A stretch of 64,000 nucleotides of DNA from Vibrio zhugei (lineage in GTDB: Bacteria; Pseudomonadota; Gammaproteobacteria; Enterobacterales; Vibrionaceae), in contig NZ_CP033078.1 of assembly GCF_003716875.1 (NCBI RefSeq), positions 1,178,001 through 1,242,000 of the forward strand. The letters run 5' to 3'. This document shows, piece after piece, positions 56,753-64,000 of the stretch; position 1 is the first letter of the stretch, and each line of letters starts with the position of its first letter. The notes beneath the pieces are model-generated. The model did no database searches. It saw only the letters and a list, made by a program, of their open reading frames with translations, and was not told the DNA's origin. A program made the position numbers and the translations under genes.

Positions 56753-57461
56753 TGAATACATGTCAGTAAATCTGGCAAAAGCGATCGCGAACCCGCTCTT
56801 TCCGGCTTTAGACAGCCTGTTACGGGCGGGACGTCATATCGCCAGTGAAGATTTGGACAATCACGCGTTTTTAAGCGACTTTGAATCGGAGTTGGCCGTT
56901 TTCTATCAGCGTTACAATACAGAACTGGTTCGAGCGCCAGAAGGCTTTTTCTATTTACGCCCACGTTCTACCTCATTGATTAATCGCAGTGTCTTATCAG
57001 AGTTAGACATGCTAGTGGGTAAAGTATTGTGCTTTCTTTACTTAAGCCCAGAACGTTTGGCCCACGAAGGTATTTTTACCAATCAAGAGCTGTATGACGA
57101 GCTGTTACAGTTAGCGGATGAAAGTAAGTTGATGAAGTTGGTCACGCATCGCGCGACCGGGTCTGATCTTGATAAAGAGAAACTGTTCGACAAAGTTCGC
57201 ACCTCACTTAGACGTCTCAAACGGCTTGGTATGATTATTACCGTTGGCGAAACCAATAAATTTCATATCTCTGAAGCGGTCTTTCGTTTTGGTGCCGATG
57301 TGCGTGTTGGTGATGATATGCGCGATGCACAATTACGTTTAATTCGCGATGGTGAAGCAGTGGTGTATCACGAAGAACCGAGCCAACCCACTTTGTTTGA
57401 CGGACAAGATTCAAATAATGACCCATTGGATACGGCAACAGAAGTAGAGGATGACGCATGA
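56733..57461 (+). CDS. mukE: Chromosome partition protein MukE
   Basis: MukE binds MukF as a dimer and modulates MukB ATPase. The 242-residue protein has tandem winged-helix domains ([53 protein letters not shown]) and an acidic C terminus. The start is the ATG at 56733 after AAAGG, inside mukF. A start at 56586 adds an unrelated 49 residues in the mukF overlap. It overlaps mukB by four bases. Confidence 0.96.
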   Translation: MSSTDINEYMSVNLAKAIANPLFPALDSLLRAGRHIASEDLDNHAFLSDFESELAVFYQRYNTELVRAPEGFFYLRPRSTSLINRSVLSELDMLVGKVLCFLYLSPERLAHEGIFTNQELYDELLQLADESKLMKLVTHRATGSDLDKEKLFDKVRTSLRRLKRLGMIITVGETNKFHISEAVFRFGADVRVGDDMRDAQLRLIRDGEAVVYHEEPSQPTLFDGQDSNNDPLDTATEVEDDA

Positions 57462-60400
57462 TTGAACGAGGTAAATATCAATCGCTAACCATGATCAACT
57501 GGAACGGCTTTTTTGCTCGTACTTTTGATATTGATAATTTGGTGACCACGTTATCTGGCGGTAACGGTGCCGGTAAATCAACCACGATGGCCGCGTTCAT
57601 CACCGCATTGATTCCCGATCAGACTCTACTGCACTTTCGCAACACAACCGAAGCAGGAAGCTCTCAGTCGTCGCGAGACAAAGGCTTATTCGGTAAGCTC
57701 CAGCCGGGAACCTGTTATGCCACGCTAGATGTGGTGAACTCGCGACATCAGCGCTTATTGTTTGGCGTAAAACTGCAGCAGGTGGCCGGGCGTGATAAGA
57801 AAGTAGACATCAAGCCATTCGTCATTCAAGGCTTACCGAGTCACGTGAAACCGACGGATGTGCTGGTGGAAACGGTCTCGAATAATCAAGCGCGTGTTCG
57901 TCAACTTGATGAAGTCAAAGCCGCAGTCGGCGAGTGGGAAGAAGTCTTGTTCAAGACGTTCTCATCGGTTACTGACTACCACAGTCAGATGTTTGAATTT
58001 GGTGTGATTCCTAAGAAATTACGCAATGGTGGCGATCGTTCTAAGTTTTACCGCTTGATCGAAGCGTCGCTGTATGGCGGTATTTCCAGCGCAATTACCC
58101 GCTCGCTTCGTGATTATTTATTACCGCAAAATGGCGGTGTAAAGAAAGCATTCCAAGATATGGAATCCGCACTGCGTGAAAACCGTATGACGTTGGAAGC
58201 GATCAAAACGACGCAAGCGGATCGGGATCTGTTTAAACATCTGATCACCGAATCAACCAACTATGTGGCGGCGGATTATATGCGCCATGCCAACGAACGT
58301 CGTCATAAAATTGATGAGACGCTCGCCTTGCGTCGTGATTTATTTGAGACGCGCAATCATTTGATTGAGCACAACCGCATACTCAATGATGTGCAGAGTG
58401 AATTGGCTCAGTTTGCTGATCAAGAAAGTGGTCTAGAGCAAGATTATCAATCTGCCTCGGATCATGCCCAACTCGTGCAAAATGCGCTGCGGCAACAAGA
58501 AAAAATCACACGTTATCAAGACGATTTAGAAGAGCTGAGCGTTCGTCTTGAAGAACAAATGATGGTGGTTGAAGAAGCACAAGAGCGCGTCATGCAGGCG
58601 GAAGAGCAGTCGCTTGTCTCTGAAGAGGAAGTGGACAGCTTAAAAACCCAATTGGCGGACTACCAGCAAGCGCTCGATGTGCAGCAAACCCGAACGTTGC
58701 AATATCAACAAGCGGTCAATGCCCTTGAAAAAGCGCAGACCTTACTGGGGGACGAGTCATTAACGGCTGAGAATGCCATTCCCCGTGTTGCGAAACTGAA
58801 GCAACACCAAGATGAGCAAACTCAAACCTTATTGAGCGTGAAGCACCGTTTGGATATGTCATCAGCCGCCGCGGAACAGTTTGAACGTGCATATGGGCTG
58901 TTAACCTCTGTGAAAGGCGAGGTTCTCCGTGAACGGGCTCGCGATGTTGCGCGCGAGGTACTCAACGAGGCGCGTGATGCCCAGCATACCGTCAGTCAGG
59001 AACATCAGTGGGTCGCTCAGCAGCGTGATTTAACCCGTCGTATCCAGCAGCGTCAGCAAATGCAGCAGTCCCTAAATGAGTATCACAATCTTACTCAGGT
59101 GACATTGGATGAGGATGGCATTCTTGAGCAAGAGTATGAGCGCCATAGTGCCATACTGGAACAGCTTGATGCGTCTTATGAAGAGTTACGCGAAGAGTGC
59201 AGTCTCGCGCGTCAGAAAGAGCAGGAGTTACAAGGGCAAATCCGCCAACTTGAAGACGCCGCTCCTGCATGGATTCACGCACATGAGGCCTTGACGCAAT
59301 TACGTGAAATCAGTGATGCGCCACTCGATAATGCGCAAGCTGTGATGGCGCAGATGCAGTCTGTGCTTGAACAAGAGAAAAGTGCGTCTGCGGAAAAAGA
59401 TCGTTTAGCCCTACAACGTGATGAGTTGGATGATGAAATTGCCCGTTTAGCCGCTCCGGGTGGCTCGAACGATCCTCGCTTAAAAGGGTTAGCCGATAGT
59501 CTGGGCGGGGTACTATTAGCGGAGATTTACGATGATATCACCCTAGATGATGCGCCGTATTTCAGTGCAATGTATGGCCCAGCACGTCACGCTATTGTGG
59601 TGCCAGATTTAAGTGCTGTGAAAGAGCGTCTGGTTGAACTCGACGATTGCCCAGAAGATTTGTATTTAATCGAAGGGGATGTCGATGCATTTGATGACAG
59701 TTGCTTCAACGCGGAAGAACTCGATAACGCGGTGTGTGTTCAATTTAATCAACGGCAAATGCGCTATTCTCGTTTTCCTGAGCTGCCGTTGTTTGGACGG
59801 GCAGCGCGTGAGCAGCGCTTAGAAAACCTGCGCCAAGAACGTGAAGAAACCGTTGAAAATTACGCGAAAGCGGCCTTTGATTCACAAAAGTTACTCCGTC
59901 AGTATCACAGTTTTAATGCGTTCATTGCTCAACATATGTACGTTGCATTTAACGATGATCCGGAGCAAGCGTTGACGAATATTCGAACTCAACGTAACCA
60001 GATTCAGCGTCAGCTTAGCGAGTTGCAAAACCAAGAGCAGCAGCAACGCTCGCAACGTCAGTTAAGCAAACAAGCCTTAGCGTTACTGGATAAAATAACG
60101 CCAATGTTTGGGTTGTTCGCGGATGACACCATCGATGAGCGTTTGGATGAGGTTAACCGTCAACTTGAGCAATTAGAAGTCTCGAAAACTTTCCTTACTA
60201 AGCATCGTGCTGCCGTGGATGCATTGGCACCGATTGTTTCTGCACTTGATGCGGATCCAGAGCAGTTTGATGCTTTGGAGAAAGAATATGAGCAGGCAGA
60301 CCAAGCGCTACAGCAGTTGAAGCAACAGATTTTCGCACTGTCTGATTTGGTGGAACGTCGTCACTACTTTGCGTATTCGGATTCTGTCAGTTTACTCGAT

Positions 60401-61915
60401 CACAACAGTGAATTGAGTGAAAAGCTGAAAGTGAAATTGGCGCAAGCCGAGAAACAACGGACACAGAGCCGCGAGCAGCTCAAGCAAGCGCAAGCGCAGC
60501 TGAGTCAATATCATCAAGTGATGGCGTCACTAAAAAGCTCGCATCAAGCCAAACTGGAAACGGTTCAGGAATTTAAGCAAGATTTGCAAGAATTGGGCGT
60601 CCAAGCCGATGAAAGCGCACTCGAGCGAGCCCAGTACCGTCGCCAAGAGTTGCAAGAGCGTTTACATGCGCTACGCCAGCGTAAGAGTGAGTGTGAGCGT
60701 TTGATCACATCCTCTGAATTGGAAATGAAAACGCTAGCTAAGCGACTGAAGAAGTTAGAAAAAACCTATCATGAGTTGCGCCTTTACGTGGTGAATGCCA
60801 AAGCTGGCTGGTGTTCAGTGCTCCGTCTCGCCCGTGACAACGATGTTGAGCGTCGTTTGCACAAACGGGAGTTGGCGTACCTCTCGGCCAATGATTTACG
60901 CTCGATGTCGGACAAATCGCTCGGCGCATTGCGTTTAGCCGTCTCGGACAATGAAAATCTACGTGATGCACTGCGTCAGTCAGAAGATACGGCGTATCCT
61001 GAACGCAAAGTGATGTTCTACATTGCGGTTTATCAGCATTTACGTGAGCGTATTCGCCAAGACATTATCCGCACTGATGATCCGGTGGAAGCGATTGAAG
61101 AGATGGAAGTAGAGCTTGCGCGCTTAACAGAAGAGCTCACTCAGCGTGAACACCGTTTAGCGATCAGCTCGGATTCAGTCGCTAACTTGATTCGTAAGAC
61201 CATCCAGAGAGAACAAAACCGCATTCGCATGCTGAACCAAGGCTTGTCGAACATTTCATTTGGTCAGGTCAGTGGTGTGCGTTTGAATGTGAAAGTGCGC
61301 GAGAGCCATGAAGTCTTACTGTCTGGTTTGGTTGATGAGCACGAGCAGCACCGTGATTTGTTTGAAAATAATCGCTACAGTTTCTCTGAATCCATGGCGA
61401 AATTATTCCAACGAGTGAACCCGCATATCGATCTTGGGCAACGTTCTCCACAAATCTTAGGGGATGAACTACTGGACTATCGTAACTACCTTGAGCTCAG
61501 TGTCGAGGTCCATCGTGGTACCGATGGTTGGTTGCAAGCAGAGTCCGGCGCGTTATCAACCGGTGAAGCGATTGGTACGGGTCAGTCTATTCTATTGATG
61601 GTGGTGCAAAGTTGGGAAGAAGAGTCGCGTCGTTTACGTAGCAAAGACATCGTGCCATGTCGCTTGTTGTTCTTGGATGAGGCCGCTCGTTTGGATGGCA
61701 AATCGATCGCAACACTATTTGAGTTGTGTCATCGCTTAGATATGCAGCTTTTAATTGCTGCGCCTGAAAATATCAGCCCAGAAAAAGGAACGACCTATAA
61801 ATTGGTGCGTAAGGTCTTTAAAGATCACGAGCATGTGCACGTGGTTGGCTTACGTGGCTTTGGTCAAGAGCCGAAAGCGACCACACCTGAACAAGCTATC
61901 GCGGAGTCGCTCTAG
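57458..61915 (+). CDS. mukB: Chromosome partition protein MukB (SMC-like)
   Basis: MukB is the SMC ATPase that organises the chromosome and works with topoisomerase IV. The 1485-residue protein has the N-terminal Walker A GGNGAGKS at 34-41, long coiled coils rich in Gln and Glu (about 280-650 and 800-1120), a hinge (around 650-790, with [17 protein letters not shown]), the ABC signature [12 protein letters not shown] and Walker [14 protein letters not shown]. The length matches the family. The start overlaps mukE (ATGA). Confidence 0.97.
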   Translation: MIERGKYQSLTMINWNGFFARTFDIDNLVTTLSGGNGAGKSTTMAAFITALIPDQTLLHFRNTTEAGSSQSSRDKGLFGKLQPGTCYATLDVVNSRHQRLLFGVKLQQVAGRDKKVDIKPFVIQGLPSHVKPTDVLVETVSNNQARVRQLDEVKAAVGEWEEVLFKTFSSVTDYHSQMFEFGVIPKKLRNGGDRSKFYRLIEASLYGGISSAITRSLRDYLLPQNGGVKKAFQDMESALRENRMTLEAIKTTQADRDLFKHLITESTNYVAADYMRHANERRHKIDETLALRRDLFETRNHLIEHNRILNDVQSELAQFADQESGLEQDYQSASDHAQLVQNALRQQEKITRYQDDLEELSVRLEEQMMVVEEAQERVMQAEEQSLVSEEEVDSLKTQLADYQQALDVQQTRTLQYQQAVNALEKAQTLLGDESLTAENAIPRVAKLKQHQDEQTQTLLSVKHRLDMSSAAAEQFERAYGLLTSVKGEVLRERARDVAREVLNEARDAQHTVSQEHQWVAQQRDLTRRIQQRQQMQQSLNEYHNLTQVTLDEDGILEQEYERHSAILEQLDASYEELREECSLARQKEQELQGQIRQLEDAAPAWIHAHEALTQLREISDAPLDNAQAVMAQMQSVLEQEKSASAEKDRLALQRDELDDEIARLAAPGGSNDPRLKGLADSLGGVLLAEIYDDITLDDAPYFSAMYGPARHAIVVPDLSAVKERLVELDDCPEDLYLIEGDVDAFDDSCFNAEELDNAVCVQFNQRQMRYSRFPELPLFGRAAREQRLENLRQEREETVENYAKAAFDSQKLLRQYHSFNAFIAQHMYVAFNDDPEQALTNIRTQRNQIQRQLSELQNQEQQQRSQRQLSKQALALLDKITPMFGLFADDTIDERLDEVNRQLEQLEVSKTFLTKHRAAVDALAPIVSALDADPEQFDALEKEYEQADQALQQLKQQIFALSDLVERRHYFAYSDSVSLLDHNSELSEKLKVKLAQAEKQRTQSREQLKQAQAQLSQYHQVMASLKSSHQAKLETVQEFKQDLQELGVQADESALERAQYRRQELQERLHALRQRKSECERLITSSELEMKTLAKRLKKLEKTYHELRLYVVNAKAGWCSVLRLARDNDVERRLHKRELAYLSANDLRSMSDKSLGALRLAVSDNENLRDALRQSEDTAYPERKVMFYIAVYQHLRERIRQDIIRTDDPVEAIEEMEVELARLTEELTQREHRLAISSDSVANLIRKTIQREQNRIRMLNQGLSNISFGQVSGVRLNVKVRESHEVLLSGLVDEHEQHRDLFENNRYSFSESMAKLFQRVNPHIDLGQRSPQILGDELLDYRNYLELSVEVHRGTDGWLQAESGALSTGEAIGTGQSILLMVVQSWEEESRRLRSKDIVPCRLLFLDEAARLDGKSIATLFELCHRLDMQLLIAAPENISPEKGTTYKLVRKVFKDHEHVHVVGLRGFGQEPKATTPEQAIAESL

Positions 61916-61960
61916 TCGGTATAGGATGTGTTTTCTGTTGCCAGAAGAGTGACACGGTTA

Positions 61961-61990
61961 CAAGCGCCTTCTGATGAAGGCGCTTTTTTT
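61961..61990 (+). terminator. Intrinsic terminator of the mukFEB operon
   Basis: AGCGCCTTC, a TGAT loop and GAAGGCGCT are followed by seven T. Confidence 0.93.
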
Positions 61991-62056
61991 GTCTTATGCT
62001 CAATAGTCAGTGAGAAGGGCGCGAATAACACACAAGCAGAGGGTTGTGCAGGGGAA

Positions 62057-62090
62057 TAAAAAAGCCCGTTACGAAGAGTAACGGGCTTGT
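62057..62090 (-). terminator. Intrinsic terminator of the ATP-grasp gene
   Basis: On the minus strand AAGCCCGTTAC pairs with GTAACGGGCTT around five bases and is followed by six T. Confidence 0.92.
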
Positions 62091-62132
62091 TGAGATTGGG
62101 ATTAAGCAGCGTTGCTGCTCACCAACCACGCA

Positions 62133-63131
62133 TCATGACGATTTGATTTCACTAAAATGATCGTCTTGAACGGCAAAATGCTTCATTGCGTAGTCGACGC
62201 GTTCGTCACCGCGTGGTGGAATCAACGGCTTCTCTTGCTCTTCTAAATGCCTTAAGCGTGGTAGCAAACCCGCGCCATTGGCAATTTGAATCGCCAAACC
62301 TGGGCGGGCATTCAGCTCAAGAACCATCGGTCCTTTTTGTTTATCCAGCACCATATCTGTTCCCATGTAACCTAAGCCAGTCATATCCCAAGCACTGGCT
62401 GCTAACGTCAGCAGCTTACGCCAGTGCGGCACTTGCAGCGTCGATAGATCTTTGCCGGTGTCGGGATGATGTGTGATAGGGCGGTTGAATTGTACGGCTT
62501 TGACCGCTTTGCCTGTCCCTAAATCGATACCCACGCCAACAGCGCCTTGGTGTAAGTTCGCTTTGCCATCGGATGCGGCGGTGGATAAACGCATCATTGC
62601 CATCACTGGGTAACCTTGGAACACGATAATACGTACATCCGGTACCCCTTCATAACTGAAGCCTTCGAAACAATCATCGAATTCAATTAAGTTTTCGACG
62701 ACTGCAACGTCATTTTTACCCCCTAAAGAAAACAATCCCGCCAAGGTATTACTAATATGGCGTTCAACGTCTTGTTTACCAATGACGGCACCACTTGGCT
62801 TAGTGTATGAGCCATCTTTGTGTGAGGTAACCACTAAGATGCCTTTACCGCCACTGCCTCGAGCGGGTTTAATGACAAAGCCAGGCCATGATTCAACCAT
62901 TTTATGAATGTCACGCACAGCGCCTTGGTCTGTGACCACGCCAATCAGCTCGGGTACGGTCGCCCCGGCTTTGCGAGCAATCATTTTGGTCTGTAATTTG
63001 TCATCCACCAATGGATACTTCGAACGATCATTATAGCGACCAATGTAACTATGGTTACGTTGATTCATGCCCATAATGCCTTTTCGGCGTAGCTTAAATG
63101 GTGAAGTGTATTCTGATATTGAAAACAACAT
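62133..63131 (-). CDS. RimK-like ATP-grasp ligase (alpha-L-glutamate ligase-like)
   Basis: The 332-residue protein is an ATP-grasp enzyme of the RimK-related kind. The ATP lid FVIKPARGSGGKGILVV (about 85-101) and C-terminal LELNARPGLAIQIANGAG carry the ATP and Mg ligands. Such enzymes join an amine to a carboxylate, often adding amino acids to a protein or small molecule. It lies one base from, and is surely co-transcribed with, the inactive-transglutaminase membrane protein. The pair is conserved in many proteobacteria, but the substrate is unknown. Confidence 0.88.
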   Translation of the reverse strand: MLFSISEYTSPFKLRRKGIMGMNQRNHSYIGRYNDRSKYPLVDDKLQTKMIARKAGATVPELIGVVTDQGAVRDIHKMVESWPGFVIKPARGSGGKGILVVTSHKDGSYTKPSGAVIGKQDVERHISNTLAGLFSLGGKNDVAVVENLIEFDDCFEGFSYEGVPDVRIIVFQGYPVMAMMRLSTAASDGKANLHQGAVGVGIDLGTGKAVKAVQFNRPITHHPDTGKDLSTLQVPHWRKLLTLAASAWDMTGLGYMGTDMVLDKQKGPMVLELNARPGLAIQIANGAGLLPRLRHLEEQEKPLIPPRGDERVDYAMKHFAVQDDHFSEIKSS

Positions 63132-63132
63132 A

Positions 63133-64000
63133 TCAACCCTCGTCAGCTAGTGGCTTAAATCGACGTAATTCTGAAATTCGGTAACCAGTATAGGTACCAA
63201 GCAGCAAGATAATCGCCATAACAACTAACTGTAACCCAATAAAGTTAAAGGTTAGGTGTTGGATGTATGAGTTGGTCATCGCTAGATAAATCAAAATGGC
63301 CGTAAATAATGAACCACCACCCTGCATAAGCACTTCTGTCGCGCCTTCTTCTTCCCACAGAATCGACATACGTTCAATGGTCCATGACAAGATGATCATC
63401 GGGAAGAACGTAATGGTTAAGCCTTCTGTTAGGCCAAGTTTAAACGCCACGACAGTGAACAGCGAGATGATTAAGATAACCGCGATGATCACCGCAGATA
63501 TTCGCGACACCAGAAGTAAGTTCAATTTAGACAGGTAACTTCGAATGATAAGTCCGGTTCCGACAATCAATAAGAAGCCGATAATCCCGGTCATAAGCTG
63601 AGTCTGTACGAAGGCGACCGCAATCAGCACCGGCATAAAGGTACCTGAGGTTTTCAAACCGACAATCACGCGCAAGAACACCACAATCAGCGCACCAATT
63701 GGGATCAGCATGATGGTTTTAAACATCGCTTGCTCTTCCAGCGGTAGACTATGGATGGATAGGTTCAATAAACCGTCTGCATCAACTTTGCTGGACGTTG
63801 CTTGGCTTGGCGATACGTCTTGGGAAATCATACTGAAGTAGACTTCACTGTTTTGTCCACCGACCACGTCAAGCAGTGACACATTGGATTCATCCCAGAC
63901 TAACAAGTTCGGGTGAGAAGGCTGGGTGCCGGTTTCAGGATTAAATAGGACCCACTTTTTACCGTTCCAAACTTGGTTCATCATCTGAATCGATTGACGA
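63133..64000 (-). CDS. Inactive-transglutaminase / seven-TM membrane protein, 5' end outside the window
   Basis: The frame is open to the right edge of the window, so the true start lies beyond it. The visible part begins with the end of an inactive transglutaminase-like domain (VWNGKKWVLFNPETGTQP, no catalytic Cys seen in this part) and continues with six or seven membrane segments (IMLIPIGALIVVFLRVIVG through VVMAIILLLGTYTGYRI). A short charged C terminus follows. The family (transglutaminase-like fused to seven helices) is nearly always next to a RimK-like ATP-grasp gene, as here. Role unknown. Confidence 0.87.
   Translation of the reverse strand, partial: RQSIQMMNQVWNGKKWVLFNPETGTQPSHPNLLVWDESNVSLLDVVGGQNSEVYFSMISQDVSPSQATSSKVDADGLLNLSIHSLPLEEQAMFKTIMLIPIGALIVVFLRVIVGLKTSGTFMPVLIAVAFVQTQLMTGIIGFLLIVGTGLIIRSYLSKLNLLLVSRISAVIIAVILIISLFTVVAFKLGLTEGLTITFFPMIILSWTIERMSILWEEEGATEVLMQGGGSLFTAILIYLAMTNSYIQHLTFNFIGLQLVVMAIILLLGTYTGYRISELRRFKPLADEG

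Noticed and set aside
57458..61915. Repeated Glu/Gln-rich segments as DNA repeats
   Set aside because: They are coiled-coil heptads of MukB, not nucleotide repeats.

Overview
The window is a chromosomal segment of a gamma-proteobacterium of the Vibrionaceae, most likely a Vibrio. I base this on protein similarity (vibriolysin-type M4 protease, monomeric isocitrate dehydrogenase, TfoY with its c-di-GMP riboswitch, MukBEF) and on a gene order that, as I remember it, matches two separate blocks of the Vibrio cholerae large chromosome. It is almost all housekeeping DNA. The only mobile element I can support is one intact IS4-type insertion sequence. I saw no tRNA, rRNA, CRISPR array, prophage or plasmid gene.

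Layout. 1-4.2 kb: a SEC-C protein, lolA, rarA and serS on the plus strand. 4.2-9 kb: a lone bioD, a secreted M4 metalloprotease, a small minus-strand ORF and htpX. 9.1-15.1 kb: an eight-gene lipid-modification cluster (NTF2-like, SDR, FAD oxidoreductase, DUF1365, cyclopropane-fatty-acid synthase, DUF2878, chalcone-isomerase-like, DUF3833 lipoprotein). The DUF2878 gene carries an in-frame stop. 15.2-18.4 kb: mnmA-hflD-purB on the minus strand. 18.9-20.7 kb: gsk and hns, convergent. 21.1-23 kb: a lysine riboswitch and the NhaC-type carrier it leads. 23.1-30.5 kb: the complete his operon with leader peptide and attenuator. 30.5-33.9 kb: rluE and icd. 34-39.7 kb: cspD, clpS-clpA, infA, bpt and aat, which together hold the bacterial N-end rule adaptor, protease and both aminoacyl transferases. 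39.9-46 kb: aroA, the insertion sequence, yciN and topA. 46-50.4 kb: glgC-glgA, a hydrolase and a DUF2007 protein. 50.4-53.6 kb: tfoY with its c-di-GMP riboswitch, purR and an orphan torR. 53.7-62 kb: elyC, cmoM and mukF-mukE-mukB. 62.1-64 kb: an ATP-grasp ligase and an inactive-transglutaminase membrane protein cut by the window edge.

Regulation is the richest layer. Three RNA-based switches can be read directly: lysine riboswitch, his attenuator and GEMM-I c-di-GMP riboswitch. There is also a possible attenuator ahead of purR, a PurR-like box at the gsk promoter, and a glgC leader rich in GGA motifs that suggests CsrA control. The insertion sequence sits in the loop of what was the aroA terminator and brings its own terminators at both ends.

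The least understood genes are the ATP-grasp/transglutaminase-like pair at the right edge and the 9-15 kb lipid cluster. I found no wholly new defence or mobile system here.
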